DNA from: Gammaproteobacteria bacterium
Lineage (GTDB): Bacteria; Pseudomonadota; Gammaproteobacteria; Steroidobacterales; XN24
Assembly (NCBI GenBank): GCA_020341735.1
Contig: CP070833.1
Coordinates: 2,222,248 to 2,278,271, forward strand
Direction of reading: 5' to 3'
DNA: 56,024 nucleotides
Below the pieces are notes generated by a model. The model was not told the DNA's origin. It did no database searches and was given only the letters and a program-made list of their open reading frames with translations. Below are positions 15,858-24,409 of this stretch, piece by piece (position 1 is the first letter of the stretch; each line of letters starts with the position of its first letter). The position numbers were made by a program, and so were the translations under genes.

Positions 15858-16349
15858 ATGGTATCAGGACCAGACTTCGCCGACACTGGCTCGGCACGAC
15901 AGGAGGCCATTTCCCAGGTCTCCCACCAGGCGCTTCTCTTCGGCGAATTCTCGGCCAAAGCTGCCGGAAACGAAGCCTTCGAAGATCCTGTGATGCACAC
16001 TTACTTCCTGCACTACATATTCGGAGCGATCGAAGGACTGAGTCGGCATTCCGAAGTGCCGTTCGAGTTTGACGAAGACGATCGGGTCAACGCGATGGGT
16101 CGGGCGTTGATGACATTCGAAACCAGCCGCCGTGACGAGGTCATGGGCACGCTGAAGATGCTATATCGCGCCAAGGATGAAGCTGCGTTGCGCATCCGTG
16201 AAGAGGGTCGCAAAGCCGCGGAAAGCTGGAACTGGGGCGAAAATCGTGACGCCGTGTTCCGTTTCGTGGAACTGATGAAGGATGAGGCAAACTTCCCCCG
16301 CGAAGTGGAGGTCTCTCCACCGCTAACGCCCTCGGCCGAGGATCATTGA
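15858..16349 (+). CDS. Uncharacterised 163-residue protein upstream of purC
   Basis: I do not recognise this protein. It is acidic, cysteine-free, has no signal peptide or membrane segment and looks mostly helical. Noticeable stretches are [19 protein letters not shown] and [20 protein letters not shown], then a charged helix [19 protein letters not shown] and an [15 protein letters not shown] tail. The ATG at 15858 lacks a strong ribosome-binding site. It diverges from djlA over 119 bases and precedes purC by only 13 bases in the same direction, so the two genes are probably co-transcribed. The coding pattern is like its neighbours, which supports a real gene. Nothing indicates an enzyme active site. 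Confidence 0.7.
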   Translation: MVSGPDFADTGSARQEAISQVSHQALLFGEFSAKAAGNEAFEDPVMHTYFLHYIFGAIEGLSRHSEVPFEFDEDDRVNAMGRALMTFETSRRDEVMGTLKMLYRAKDEAALRIREEGRKAAESWNWGENRDAVFRFVELMKDEANFPREVEVSPPLTPSAEDH

Positions 16350-16362
16350 CCGACGGATCGAC

Positions 16363-17256
16363 ATGGAAGCTTTGTTCGAGTCAGACATCAGCGGCCTGGA
16401 GTTGTTGAACCGCGGCAAAGTCCGTGACGTCTACGCCGTAGACGAAGAGCGGCTGCTCATCGTGACCACCGACCGCCTGTCGGCGTTCGACGTCGTGCTG
16501 CCAGACCCGATACCCAGCAAAGGTGAAGTCTTGAACCAGATTTCCAATTTCTGGTTCAGCCGGACGGCTCATATCATTGAAAATCACCTGCTTGACACCC
16601 GCCTCAGCGAAGTACTGCCACCCGGGGAGGATGTAGAGATACTGGCACGGAGATCCGTCGTGGCCCGGCGCTTGTCAGCGATCCCTATCGAAGCCGTCGC
16701 GCGGGGATACCTTATCGGATCAGGCTGGAAGGACTATCGGGAGACCGGGGCCGTGTGCGGTATAGCGCTCCCCGACGGTATGAATCTGGCAGACCGTCTC
16801 CCGCAAGCGATCTTCACCCCAGCCACCAAGGCGGAGTCCGGCGAGCATGACGAAAACATCAGCTTCGAGCGCACCGCGGAAATAATCGGCCACGATCTGG
16901 CTGCCCGTGTCCGCGACCTGACGCTGCAGCTGTACTCGGAAGCCGCAGATTTCGCCCGCTCCAGGGGCATCATCATCGCTGACACGAAATTCGAGTTTGG
17001 TGTCGACGACGCGGGCCAGCTCGTTCTTATCGACGAAGTACTGACGCCGGATTCCTCGCGGTTCTGGTCGGCCCGGTCCTACCGTCCGGGAATCAGCCCA
17101 CCGAGTTTCGACAAGCAGTTCGTCCGCGACTACCTGGAGACCCTTGACTGGGACAAGCGGCCACCCGGCCCGTCCCTGCCGGCAGAGATCATCCAGCGGA
17201 CCAGCGAAAAATATCTGGAGGCGCTGCGGCTCCTCACCGGTGAGCCCAGTCCTTGA
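16363..17256 (+). CDS. purC: SAICAR synthetase, long form
   Basis: 297 residues. It joins CAIR and aspartate with ATP in de novo purine synthesis. Motifs seen are [26 protein letters not shown] at the N-terminus, [35 protein letters not shown], and the ATP/metal site [11 protein letters not shown] followed by [13 protein letters not shown]. It is about 60 residues longer than the short PurC of E. coli and resembles the ADE1-type long form. The stop overlaps the convergent BtuF-like gene by 23 bases. purE and purK are elsewhere in this window, about 5 kb away. Confidence 0.97.
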   Translation: MEALFESDISGLELLNRGKVRDVYAVDEERLLIVTTDRLSAFDVVLPDPIPSKGEVLNQISNFWFSRTAHIIENHLLDTRLSEVLPPGEDVEILARRSVVARRLSAIPIEAVARGYLIGSGWKDYRETGAVCGIALPDGMNLADRLPQAIFTPATKAESGEHDENISFERTAEIIGHDLAARVRDLTLQLYSEAADFARSRGIIIADTKFEFGVDDAGQLVLIDEVLTPDSSRFWSARSYRPGISPPSFDKQFVRDYLETLDWDKRPPGPSLPAEIIQRTSEKYLEALRLLTGEPSP

Positions 17257-18031
17257 TGAGCTGATGGATCAGCTGCACGCCGTCACCAAGAGCGGCGGGG
17301 CCGGGTTGCAGGATCAGAGCAGACTTCACCTCGAAGACCGCGCGGTCCCGGATAGCGGGAATCGCTGACCATCCGGCCCTGTCTATCACTCGCTCGGGCC
17401 GAAACTTCTTGCCGCACAGGGAACCGAGGATGATGTCGGGTGAGCGGCCGACGACTTCTGCAGGATCGGCGATGATCCTGTCCCGCCCGAGAGATCGCTC
17501 GGCAAGCTCCGGAAAACAGTTGTCACCGCCGGCTACCGCGATCAACTCGGAAACCCAACGGATTCCGGAGATCAGAGGATCGTCCCACTCTTCGAAATAA
17601 ACACGTGGGCGACGCGGCAATGCCTCGGCGGATCGTCGTATCTCATCCAGCCCAAGCTCGAGCGATGCTGCCAGTAGTTCAGCCTTCCCTTGACAACCGA
17701 TCATGCCCCCTAGACTACGGATCATGGCAAGAATTTCTCCGATCGAGCGCTGATTGAAGACGCGCACATCGACGCCCTCCCTGATCAGTCGCGCGGCGAT
17801 ATCGGCCTGGAGATCCGAGAAGCCCAGCACCAGATCAGGCTCTAGTTCCAGAATCCGATCGATCTTCGCGCTGGTGAAAGCGGAAACACGCGGTTTCTCC
17901 CGCCGCGCGATGGGCGGCCGTACTGTAAAGCCGGAGATCCCCACGATGCGCCAATCCTCACCCAGCAGGTAGAGGGTTTCCGTGGTCTCCTCGGTGAGAC
18001 ACACGATACGTTCGGGATAACCACTTGGCAC
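17234..18031 (-). CDS. BtuF-like helical-backbone binding protein without signal peptide
   Basis: 265 residues with the periplasmic-binding fold of BtuF/FepB-type proteins: [31 protein letters not shown], a long helical backbone at about 115-140, [26 protein letters not shown] and [14 protein letters not shown]. These proteins normally bind corrinoids or iron complexes outside the inner membrane. No signal peptide is encoded: translation from the GTG at 18031 begins directly with [11 protein letters not shown], and the upstream frame contains no ATG. Either export information is missing or the protein works in the cytoplasm. No permease or ATPase genes adjoin. The 3' end overlaps purC by 23 bases. 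Confidence 0.8.
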   Translation of the reverse strand: MPSGYPERIVCLTEETTETLYLLGEDWRIVGISGFTVRPPIARREKPRVSAFTSAKIDRILELEPDLVLGFSDLQADIAARLIREGVDVRVFNQRSIGEILAMIRSLGGMIGCQGKAELLAASLELGLDEIRRSAEALPRRPRVYFEEWDDPLISGIRWVSELIAVAGGDNCFPELAERSLGRDRIIADPAEVVGRSPDIILGSLCGKKFRPERVIDRAGWSAIPAIRDRAVFEVKSALILQPGPAALGDGVQLIHQLIKDWAHR

Positions 18032-18131
18032 AGTATTTCTCCGGATCGTCAGAGTAGCCCTGAACTACTGGTCTTGCCACGGCTGAGCCGTTCTGCAAGG
18101 CTTGGGTCGCCAATTTCCGTGGGATAAGCGA

Positions 18132-19439
18132 ATGAGTCAGACCCTCCAGGAGCGCGCACAAGCCTTCCTCTGGGACCCGCCAGAGTCCATGCGAGTCGGC
18201 CTTCGCAGCTGGATCTTGGCGGTAGCGCGGCTCGTCTACGGGCTTGTCAGGGACTTCATGACGGGTGAGCTGACCCTGCGCGCCATGAGCCTGGTGTACA
18301 CAACCCTGCTGTCTATTGTGCCCCTGATAGCGTTCAGCTTTTCGGTCCTGAAAGGTTTTGGATTCCACCGCGAGCTGGAGCCGCTCCTCTACCAGTTCTT
18401 CGAACCGCTGGGCGAGAAAGGTGCCGAGTTGACGTCCCAGATCATTGGGTTCGTCGACAATGTTAGCGGAAGACTCCTGGGCGGCATCGGCCTCGTCTTC
18501 CTGATCTACACCGTGATCTCCATGGTTCACAAAGTGGAGAACAGCTGCAACTGGATCTGGCAGGTGAAGCAATCCCGATCACTGGCCCGGCGTTTCAGCG
18601 ACTACCTGAGTGTGATTCTGATCGGACCGGTGCTGATGATGGCGGCGATGGGCATGATCGCATCGATTTCATCCAATGCGCTGGTCCAGAAAGTGACCTC
18701 GCTAGAGCCTTTTGGCACAAGCCTGGTCTACGCGGGACGCCTGGTGCCCGTCCTCCTGGTGTCTTTCGTGTTCAGCTTCGTCTACATCTTTGTCACCAAC
18801 ACGAAGGTGAGGATTCTTCCGGCACTTATCGGCGGGATAGCCGCAGGTTTCCTGTGGGCGTTGACGGGCAAATTATTCGCCTCATTCGTTGTGGGCTCTA
18901 CCAAGTACGCCGCCATCTACTCCAGCTTCGCGATTCTCATCATCGCCCTGATCTGGTTATACCTGAACTGGTTGATCCTGCTGCTCGGATCCCAGATCGC
19001 TTGTTACGTTCAGCGGCCTGAATATCTCCGCATCGGGCGCCGCCGACTCATTCTGACGGGGCGTGAACGGGAGACTCTGGCAGTGGACATCATGCTGCGT
19101 ATCGGACAGCGATTTCTGTCCGGACCACCGCCCTGCGAACTCGCCGATATCGCCAACGAAGTCGGGCTGCCAGAGGAAGCCGTCGCCCGGGTCGTCGGAT
19201 CGCTGGAGGCATCTGGTTTGATCGAGAAGAGTGAGTCGGGAGCGCTGCTCCCCGGTAGAGACCTGGACTCAATCGAATTGGTGGAAATCCTCCAGGCCGT
19301 GCGAAAGCCAAGCGAGGACATCCCCCAGTTGAAGAACGTAGATCAGGCCAAAGTGCTTCTGGACGAGGTCGAGCACGCCATCGAAGGCGGATTGGCGGCA
19401 AGGTCGCTAAGAGAACTCATAGCGAAAACCGCCAACTAG
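18132..19439 (+). CDS. YihY/BrkB family membrane protein with C-terminal winged-helix-like domain
   Basis: 435 residues from the ATG at 18132; a TTG at 18102 is possible but less likely. The first 300 or so residues have about six membrane helices and family blocks such as LRAMSLVYTTLLSIVPLIAFSFS and KYAAIYSSFAILIIALIWLYLNW. The segment after residue about 310 is soluble. It includes PPCELADIANEVGLPEEAVARVVGSLEASGLIEKS, which reads like a winged helix-turn-helix. E. coli YihY is about 290 residues and lacks this. YihY was once thought to be RNase BN, which is now known to be wrong; its function remains unclear. The stop shares the palindromic CTAG with the stop of convergent pmbA. Confidence 0.85.
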   Translation: MSQTLQERAQAFLWDPPESMRVGLRSWILAVARLVYGLVRDFMTGELTLRAMSLVYTTLLSIVPLIAFSFSVLKGFGFHRELEPLLYQFFEPLGEKGAELTSQIIGFVDNVSGRLLGGIGLVFLIYTVISMVHKVENSCNWIWQVKQSRSLARRFSDYLSVILIGPVLMMAAMGMIASISSNALVQKVTSLEPFGTSLVYAGRLVPVLLVSFVFSFVYIFVTNTKVRILPALIGGIAAGFLWALTGKLFASFVVGSTKYAAIYSSFAILIIALIWLYLNWLILLLGSQIACYVQRPEYLRIGRRRLILTGRERETLAVDIMLRIGQRFLSGPPPCELADIANEVGLPEEAVARVVGSLEASGLIEKSESGALLPGRDLDSIELVEILQAVRKPSEDIPQLKNVDQAKVLLDEVEHAIEGGLAARSLRELIAKTAN

Positions 19440-20785
19440 TCGCCGGCGATCCGCATCTCGTCCATAAGCAGGGAACCGGTGCGAATCGCGCCGCGCTCGT
19501 CAACGTCATCACCCGCGCTGCGAATGCCTCCATACATGTCCCGGAGGTTAGCTGCGATGGTGACTTCCGTCACCGGGAAAGCGATCTGGCCGTCTTCGAC
19601 CCAGAATCCCGATGCGCCACGTGAGTAGTCTCCGGTGACAGTGTTGACACCCTGACCCATGAGTTCGTTGATAAGGAACCCCCGTCCCATCTGCTGCAGC
19701 AGGTCATCAAGACTGCCACCGCCACCGGACACCAAGAGATTGTGGATCCCGCCCGCGTTGCCAGTCGTCTGCAGCCCAAGTTTTCTGGCCGAATAACTGC
19801 TCAGTACAAAGCCCTGCAATCGCCCATCATCGACGAGCACACGATCACGGGTCGCCACCCCCTCGTTGTCGAAGGGGGCACTCGCGGGTCCGGCTGGCAG
19901 ATGCGGCTTCTCTTCCATGCGGAATCCTTCTGGGAAGACCCTCTCACCGACGGCGTCCAACAGGAAGGATGCGCGTCGATACTGGGCCGTGCCGGTTATC
20001 GCAGAGACGAAGCTTGAGAGAAGACCACGCGCAAGTTCCGCGGGAAAAATTACCGGTGCCGAGCAAGTCTGGATCTTGCGGCCACCAAGCCGCCGCAAGG
20101 TTCGATCGGCCGCCTTCTTGCCCACGGCCTCTGATGACATCAGTGCTGCCGGATCCCGCGCACTCGAGTACCAGAAGTCCCTCTCCATGTCCTCTCCGGC
20201 GCCGGCCACCAGGATGCAGCTCAGACTGTGGCTGGTACTGGCATAGCTGCCGACAAAACCGTGGCTATTGCCGTACACGCGCTCGCGGCGTGCCGTGTTT
20301 ATAGAACCGCCCTCGGAGTTACTGATGCGTTCGTCGGAGTCGCGGCCGGCAGACTCACAGCGCGTCGCCAGTTGTATAGCCTGATCAGGCGTCACAGACC
20401 ATGGATGATCGAGGCCGAGCGCGGGAATGTCGGTGGCCATCAGTTGCGCATCGGCGAGCCCGGCGCAAGCGTCCTTCGCCGTGTATTGTGCGATCGAACA
20501 GGCCTTTGCTACGCCCTCCGCAACGGCCGCAGCGGACAGGTCCGAGGTGCTGGCGCTACCCTTCCGCTGATCGAAGTACACGGTGATGGTAAACGCCCGA
20601 TCGCGCTGATATTCCAGAGTTTCTACGTCACCATGCCGCACCGTAACCGATAGCCCCGTGCCCAGGCTTGCTCCTGCCTCGGCCTGGTCGGCACCCTGGC
20701 CGCGGGCCTGCTCCAGAGCTCCCAGAATCAGGCCTTCCAGCTCGTCGCTGCGCATGCCGAATTCGGCGGATGGATGATCTGACAT
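19436..20785 (-). CDS. pmbA: Metalloprotease-related protein PmbA (TldE)
   Basis: 449 residues, standard for PmbA. Blocks include the N-terminal ALEQARGQGADQAEAG domain, VFPEGFRMEEKPHLPAGPASAPFDNEGVATRDRVLVDDG, and the C-terminal TVTGDYSRGASGFWVEDGQIAFPVTEVTIAANL. PmbA lacks its own HExxH site and forms a heterodimer with TldD, which does the proteolysis; the pair degrades unfolded peptides and matures some modified peptides such as microcin B17. The partner tldD is in this window at 25694-27136. darP, its common neighbour, is divergent but separated from it by an aminotransferase gene. Confidence 0.95.
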   Translation of the reverse strand: MSDHPSAEFGMRSDELEGLILGALEQARGQGADQAEAGASLGTGLSVTVRHGDVETLEYQRDRAFTITVYFDQRKGSASTSDLSAAAVAEGVAKACSIAQYTAKDACAGLADAQLMATDIPALGLDHPWSVTPDQAIQLATRCESAGRDSDERISNSEGGSINTARRERVYGNSHGFVGSYASTSHSLSCILVAGAGEDMERDFWYSSARDPAALMSSEAVGKKAADRTLRRLGGRKIQTCSAPVIFPAELARGLLSSFVSAITGTAQYRRASFLLDAVGERVFPEGFRMEEKPHLPAGPASAPFDNEGVATRDRVLVDDGRLQGFVLSSYSARKLGLQTTGNAGGIHNLLVSGGGGSLDDLLQQMGRGFLINELMGQGVNTVTGDYSRGASGFWVEDGQIAFPVTEVTIAANLRDMYGGIRSAGDDVDERGAIRTGSLLMDEMRIAGD

Positions 20786-20895
20786 CAGCGCTTCCGTGAA
20801 ACAACCGGCAGGCAGTTTAGCAGACCGTCGCGGCGGACCATCGCTTCCATGCTTGGTATCATCTATACCCGCTCCAAGTTATCGGAGACAACAGT

Positions 20896-22146
20896 TTGAA
20901 AAGCTCACCGGCCAGCCCCGATCCGTTGCCCATGGATTGGGTCCGGGAACAGTTTCCGACGCTCGCTAACGCGGGAATCCTCATGGACAACGCGGGCGGT
21001 TCGGTGCCACTCGGACGCGTTGTAGACCGGCTGGCCGAGTACATGCGCAAGTGGCCGGTACAGCTCGGTGCGAGCTATCTCGAGTCAGCTGAGGCCCAAC
21101 AGCGACTGGGCCTGGCGAGAACTGCTGTGGCCGGCCTGCTGGGTCCGCAGATGGCGGCGGACGAGATCGTCGTCGCCGCTTCCACAACCAGTCTGATTTC
21201 GCGTCTGGCGAGGAGCCTGGTCCCGGGCTGGGACGAGGGCGACGAAGTGATTGTTACCGACGTCGATCACGAGGCCAACATCACCCCCTGGAGACGCCTG
21301 ACGGACCATGGCATCCGTGTCCGCGAATGGTCCCTGAATCAGGATTCCCGGCGGCTGGAGACCGACGACCTGCGTTCTCTCCTGAGCGACAGAACTCGAC
21401 TGGTCTGTTTTACCCACGCATCGAACATCCTGGGACAGGCCGTCGACGTGGAGACAATATGCGCCACCGTTCACGAGGCCGGGGCCAAGACCTGCATTGA
21501 CGGCGTGGCTTACGCGCCCCATCGACCACTCGCGGTGAAGGACTGGGGCGTCGACTATTACGCCTTTAGCCTGTACAAGGTCCTGGGCCCTCATTGTGCG
21601 GTGATGTACTGCAGGGATACCGAGATGTCAGGCCTCGCCAATCTCAATCATACTTTCATGGATGACTATGAAGGGCCCGGCAGACTGGAGCTCGGTGCCT
21701 TCCCCTACGAGTTGCTGTATGCGGCGGGGGGCGTCCCGGACTACCTCGACGAATTAGCCGCGCGTCTCGGGGATGACGGCGACCGGGCGCGCGCATGGTC
21801 AGCCATCGCCGCGCAGGAATCTCGCCTTACAAGACGGCTGCTGGAGTTTCTCGACTCGCGGCCGACTGTCGAAGTCATGGGTTCCGTGTCACCCGGCCCG
21901 GATCGGATGCCGACCATATCGTTCGTCTCCCGTAACCACCTCAGTTCGGAAATCCCCGCCATCTGTGACCGTCAGGGTATCGGGATCCGTTGGGGTCACT
22001 TCTACGCGCCGCGACTCATAGACCGCCTCGGGCTTACTGAGCGGGACGGGGTAGTCCGGGTCTCTATGCTCCACTACAACACCGTGCATGAAGTAGACCG
22101 TCTGATTGGTGCTCTGGAGCCGGCTCTGAGGGGCCGCGCCGCGTGA
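20896..22146 (+). CDS. Class V PLP-dependent aminotransferase, cysteine desulfurase-like
   Basis: 416 residues. PLP-fold marks: the N-terminal DNAGGSVPLG, a phosphate-binding stretch ASTTSLISRLA, VTDVDHEANITPW (His125 stacking position), Asp202 in CIDGVAYAPHR, and the Schiff-base Lys228 in AFSLYKVLGPH. Near the C-terminus are GIRWGHFYAPRL and VRVSMLHYNT. This resembles the cysteine desulfurase-like TIGR01976 group rather than IscS or SufS; I see no convincing active-site Cys loop, so desulfurase activity is doubtful. The TTG at 20896 has CGGAGA 8 bases upstream; the alternative is an ATG at 20932. The stop overlaps the darP GTG by 4 bases (GTGA), so translation is coupled. Confidence 0.85.
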   Translation: MKSSPASPDPLPMDWVREQFPTLANAGILMDNAGGSVPLGRVVDRLAEYMRKWPVQLGASYLESAEAQQRLGLARTAVAGLLGPQMAADEIVVAASTTSLISRLARSLVPGWDEGDEVIVTDVDHEANITPWRRLTDHGIRVREWSLNQDSRRLETDDLRSLLSDRTRLVCFTHASNILGQAVDVETICATVHEAGAKTCIDGVAYAPHRPLAVKDWGVDYYAFSLYKVLGPHCAVMYCRDTEMSGLANLNHTFMDDYEGPGRLELGAFPYELLYAAGGVPDYLDELAARLGDDGDRARAWSAIAAQESRLTRRLLEFLDSRPTVEVMGSVSPGPDRMPTISFVSRNHLSSEIPAICDRQGIGIRWGHFYAPRLIDRLGLTERDGVVRVSMLHYNTVHEVDRLIGALEPALRGRAA

Positions 22147-22667
22147 ACCGGCGTGGGCAGCAGGATAGGTCGGATACCGCCAGCAAATCCCATCGCAAAC
22201 GGGAGAGCCAATCCCTGCAGGCCCTGGGGGAAGCCCTGATCGATCTGAGTCAGGAAGAGCTCGACGGCCTGGAGATCCCCGGGCGACTCAGGCAAGCAAT
22301 CCAGGACGCGCAGCGAATCAGGAAACACGAAGCGCTCCGGCGTCAGAAACAGTTCATCGGCCGTCTGATGCGTAATGTGGATCCAGTTCCCATAGAGGAG
22401 ATGCTGGCGCGTCGTGACTCCCTTCGGATCCGCGAGACCCGCCTGTTCCACGCTGCGGAAGACTGGCGCAAGCACTTGATCGACGAGGGTCCAACCGCCA
22501 TCGCCGAATGCGCAGCCGCCCTGGGACTCGACGCCGACTCTCTGACAGTCAGCGTTGCCGAAATCCGCAAGGCGCCGACGGAATCGCTGAGAAAGGCGGC
22601 TAGCCGCGCCCTCTTCCGGACGCTGCACGAGCGCATAGTCGCGCGCTCAGCTGACCCGGGGCCGTGA
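22143..22667 (+). CDS. darP: Ribosome-associated protein DarP (YjgA, DUF615)
   Basis: 174 residues, highly charged and helical, the family size. Typical blocks are SKSHRKRESQSLQALGEALIDLS near the N-terminus, IPGRLRQAIQDAQRIRKHEALRRQKQFIGRLMR, then DWRKHLIDEGPTAIAE and the C-terminal LFRTLHERI. DarP binds late 50S precursors and helps peptidyl-transferase centre maturation. The GTG start overlaps the aminotransferase stop. In many genomes it is divergent from pmbA; here an extra gene sits between the two. Confidence 0.93.
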   Translation: MNRRGQQDRSDTASKSHRKRESQSLQALGEALIDLSQEELDGLEIPGRLRQAIQDAQRIRKHEALRRQKQFIGRLMRNVDPVPIEEMLARRDSLRIRETRLFHAAEDWRKHLIDEGPTAIAECAAALGLDADSLTVSVAEIRKAPTESLRKAASRALFRTLHERIVARSADPGP

Positions 22668-22705
22668 AATCGGGCTGCCACTGATAACAACGGCGCTGAT
22701 AGAAT

Positions 22706-23218
22706 ATGCGGATGGAACCACTTGTCGGCGTCATTATGGGCTCCAAGTCGGACTGGCCCACCATGTCTCATTCGGTGACGGTGCTGGAGGAACTCGGGGT
22801 GCCTTTCGAGACCCGCGTGGTCTCCGCGCATCGCACCCCTGACCTGCTGTTCGAGTATTGCGCCAAAGCGGACGGCCGCGGGCTGCGCGTCATCATTGCA
22901 GGCGCCGGTGGTGCTGCCCATCTTCCCGGCATGGCAGCTGCGAAAACGATGCTGCCGGTACTCGGTGTTCCAGTGGAGAGTCGGGCGCTCAGCGGCATGG
23001 ATTCGCTCCTCTCAATCGCCCAGATGCCCGCAGGCATCCCGGTTGGGACCTTGGCGATAGGCAAGTCCGGCGCCGTCAATGCGGCCCTCCTGGCAGCGGC
23101 GATACTCGCGGCCACGGAGCCGTCGATACGGGACAAATTGGAGGCCTATCGTGCGCGGCAGACTCGTACTGTCCTAGAGAATCCGGATCCGCGTCCAGAC
23201 GAGACGTTCGAGAAATGA
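22706..23218 (+). CDS. purE: N5-CAIR mutase PurE
   Basis: 170 residues, class I PurE. It rearranges N5-carboxyaminoimidazole ribonucleotide to CAIR. Motifs seen: [13 protein letters not shown] (substrate phosphate and the catalytic region), [12 protein letters not shown], the glycine-rich [14 protein letters not shown] and the [26 protein letters not shown] loop. Two in-frame ATGs occur at 22706 and 22712; the second gives the more usual N-terminus. Its stop overlaps the purK ATG (ATGA), so the pair is translationally coupled. Confidence 0.97.
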   Translation: MRMEPLVGVIMGSKSDWPTMSHSVTVLEELGVPFETRVVSAHRTPDLLFEYCAKADGRGLRVIIAGAGGAAHLPGMAAAKTMLPVLGVPVESRALSGMDSLLSIAQMPAGIPVGTLAIGKSGAVNAALLAAAILAATEPSIRDKLEAYRARQTRTVLENPDPRPDETFEK

Positions 23219-24309
23219 AAATAGGCATCATCGGTGCGGGCCAGCTCGGCAGGATGCTGGCCCTGGCTGGCTATCCGCTGGGGCTTCGCTTCGTGTTCTT
23301 AGACAAGACCCCAGAGGCGCCGGGAGGCCAGGTAGGGCAGATTATCGAGGGCGAATTCGACGACCCCGCGGCTCTTGCTCGCCTGGCGGAGCTTACGGAC
23401 GTCGTGACTTTCGATGTCGAGAACGTCCCCGAGGCCGCCGTCCGCGAGATCGCTGAAAAAGTTCAGTTTCTTCCTCCTGTCGGAGCCCTCGCTACCGCTC
23501 AGGATCGCCTTTCGGAGAAACGAACGTTCTCTGCGCTGCATATCCCAACGCCGCGGTTCCTACCGGTGGCCACCCGGGAGGCGCTTGAACTCGCGGTGAC
23601 ACAGCTCGGTTTCCCCAGCGTCCTGAAGACCCGCCGCATGGGCTACGACGGCCGCGGTCAGAGGTTCCTCAAGGGTCCTGAAGACGTTGATGACAGTTGG
23701 GAGGCGCTTGGGCGCATGCCAATGATCCTGGAAGCGTTCGTCGAGTTCGACACGGAACTGTCGATTATTGGTGTCAGACGGCCATCCGGAGACATCCGGT
23801 TCTACCCACTGGCAGAGAACATTCATGAGGAGGGCATCCTCTCCTACACCCGCGCGCCGTACGTGGATGGCCCGCTGCAGGACACCGCGGAACGATATAG
23901 CAGACGCCTGATGGAACATCTGGATTACGCGGGCGTTCTTACTATCGAGTTCTTTGTAGAAGGCGACCAGCTTCTGGCCAACGAGATCGCTCCGCGCGTT
24001 CACAATTCAGGGCACTGGACCATTGAGGGCGCAGTGACGAGTCAGTTCGAGAACCATATCCGCGCGATACTCGACTTGCCCCTGGGAGAAACGCGCTGCA
24101 ATGGTCACTCGGCCATGGTCAATTTGCTTGGCGAGATGCCGGAACTGACAGACGTCTTGTCGCTCGCGGGCGCCCATGTCCACGACTACGGAAAGGAGCC
24201 GAGACCGAACAGAAAACTCGGTCACTGCACCCTCGTGGCCCCGGACAGCGACGAGCGGGACCGCGCGCTGTCCCGATTGCTGGAATTAGCCGGGCGTTCT
24301 CTGAGGTAA
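23215..24309 (+). CDS. purK: N5-CAIR synthetase PurK
   Basis: 364 residues, the usual length. An ATP-grasp enzyme that carboxylates AIR to N5-CAIR. Seen are [21 protein letters not shown] at the N-terminus, [12 protein letters not shown], the ATP-grasp segment [26 protein letters not shown], and the metal-binding [18 protein letters not shown]. The frame extends upstream to 22858, but that part overlaps purE and has no family similarity. The ATG at 23215 overlaps the purE stop. Confidence 0.97.
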   Translation: MKIGIIGAGQLGRMLALAGYPLGLRFVFLDKTPEAPGGQVGQIIEGEFDDPAALARLAELTDVVTFDVENVPEAAVREIAEKVQFLPPVGALATAQDRLSEKRTFSALHIPTPRFLPVATREALELAVTQLGFPSVLKTRRMGYDGRGQRFLKGPEDVDDSWEALGRMPMILEAFVEFDTELSIIGVRRPSGDIRFYPLAENIHEEGILSYTRAPYVDGPLQDTAERYSRRLMEHLDYAGVLTIEFFVEGDQLLANEIAPRVHNSGHWTIEGAVTSQFENHIRAILDLPLGETRCNGHSAMVNLLGEMPELTDVLSLAGAHVHDYGKEPRPNRKLGHCTLVAPDSDERDRALSRLLELAGRSLR

Positions 24310-24409
24310 AGAGTGTGAACTTCGTTATTCCAAGGCAACGTTGGAGCCTATATAGTTGCAGGCTGTCGCTCAGGAAATGTTCGCCGACCGGACGAGCTAC
24401 CGAACAACC

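Noticed and set aside
22858..23214. N-terminal extension of purK
   Set aside because: The stretch overlaps purE in another frame and has no PurK similarity; the ATG at 23215 fits the family start and the ATGA overlap.
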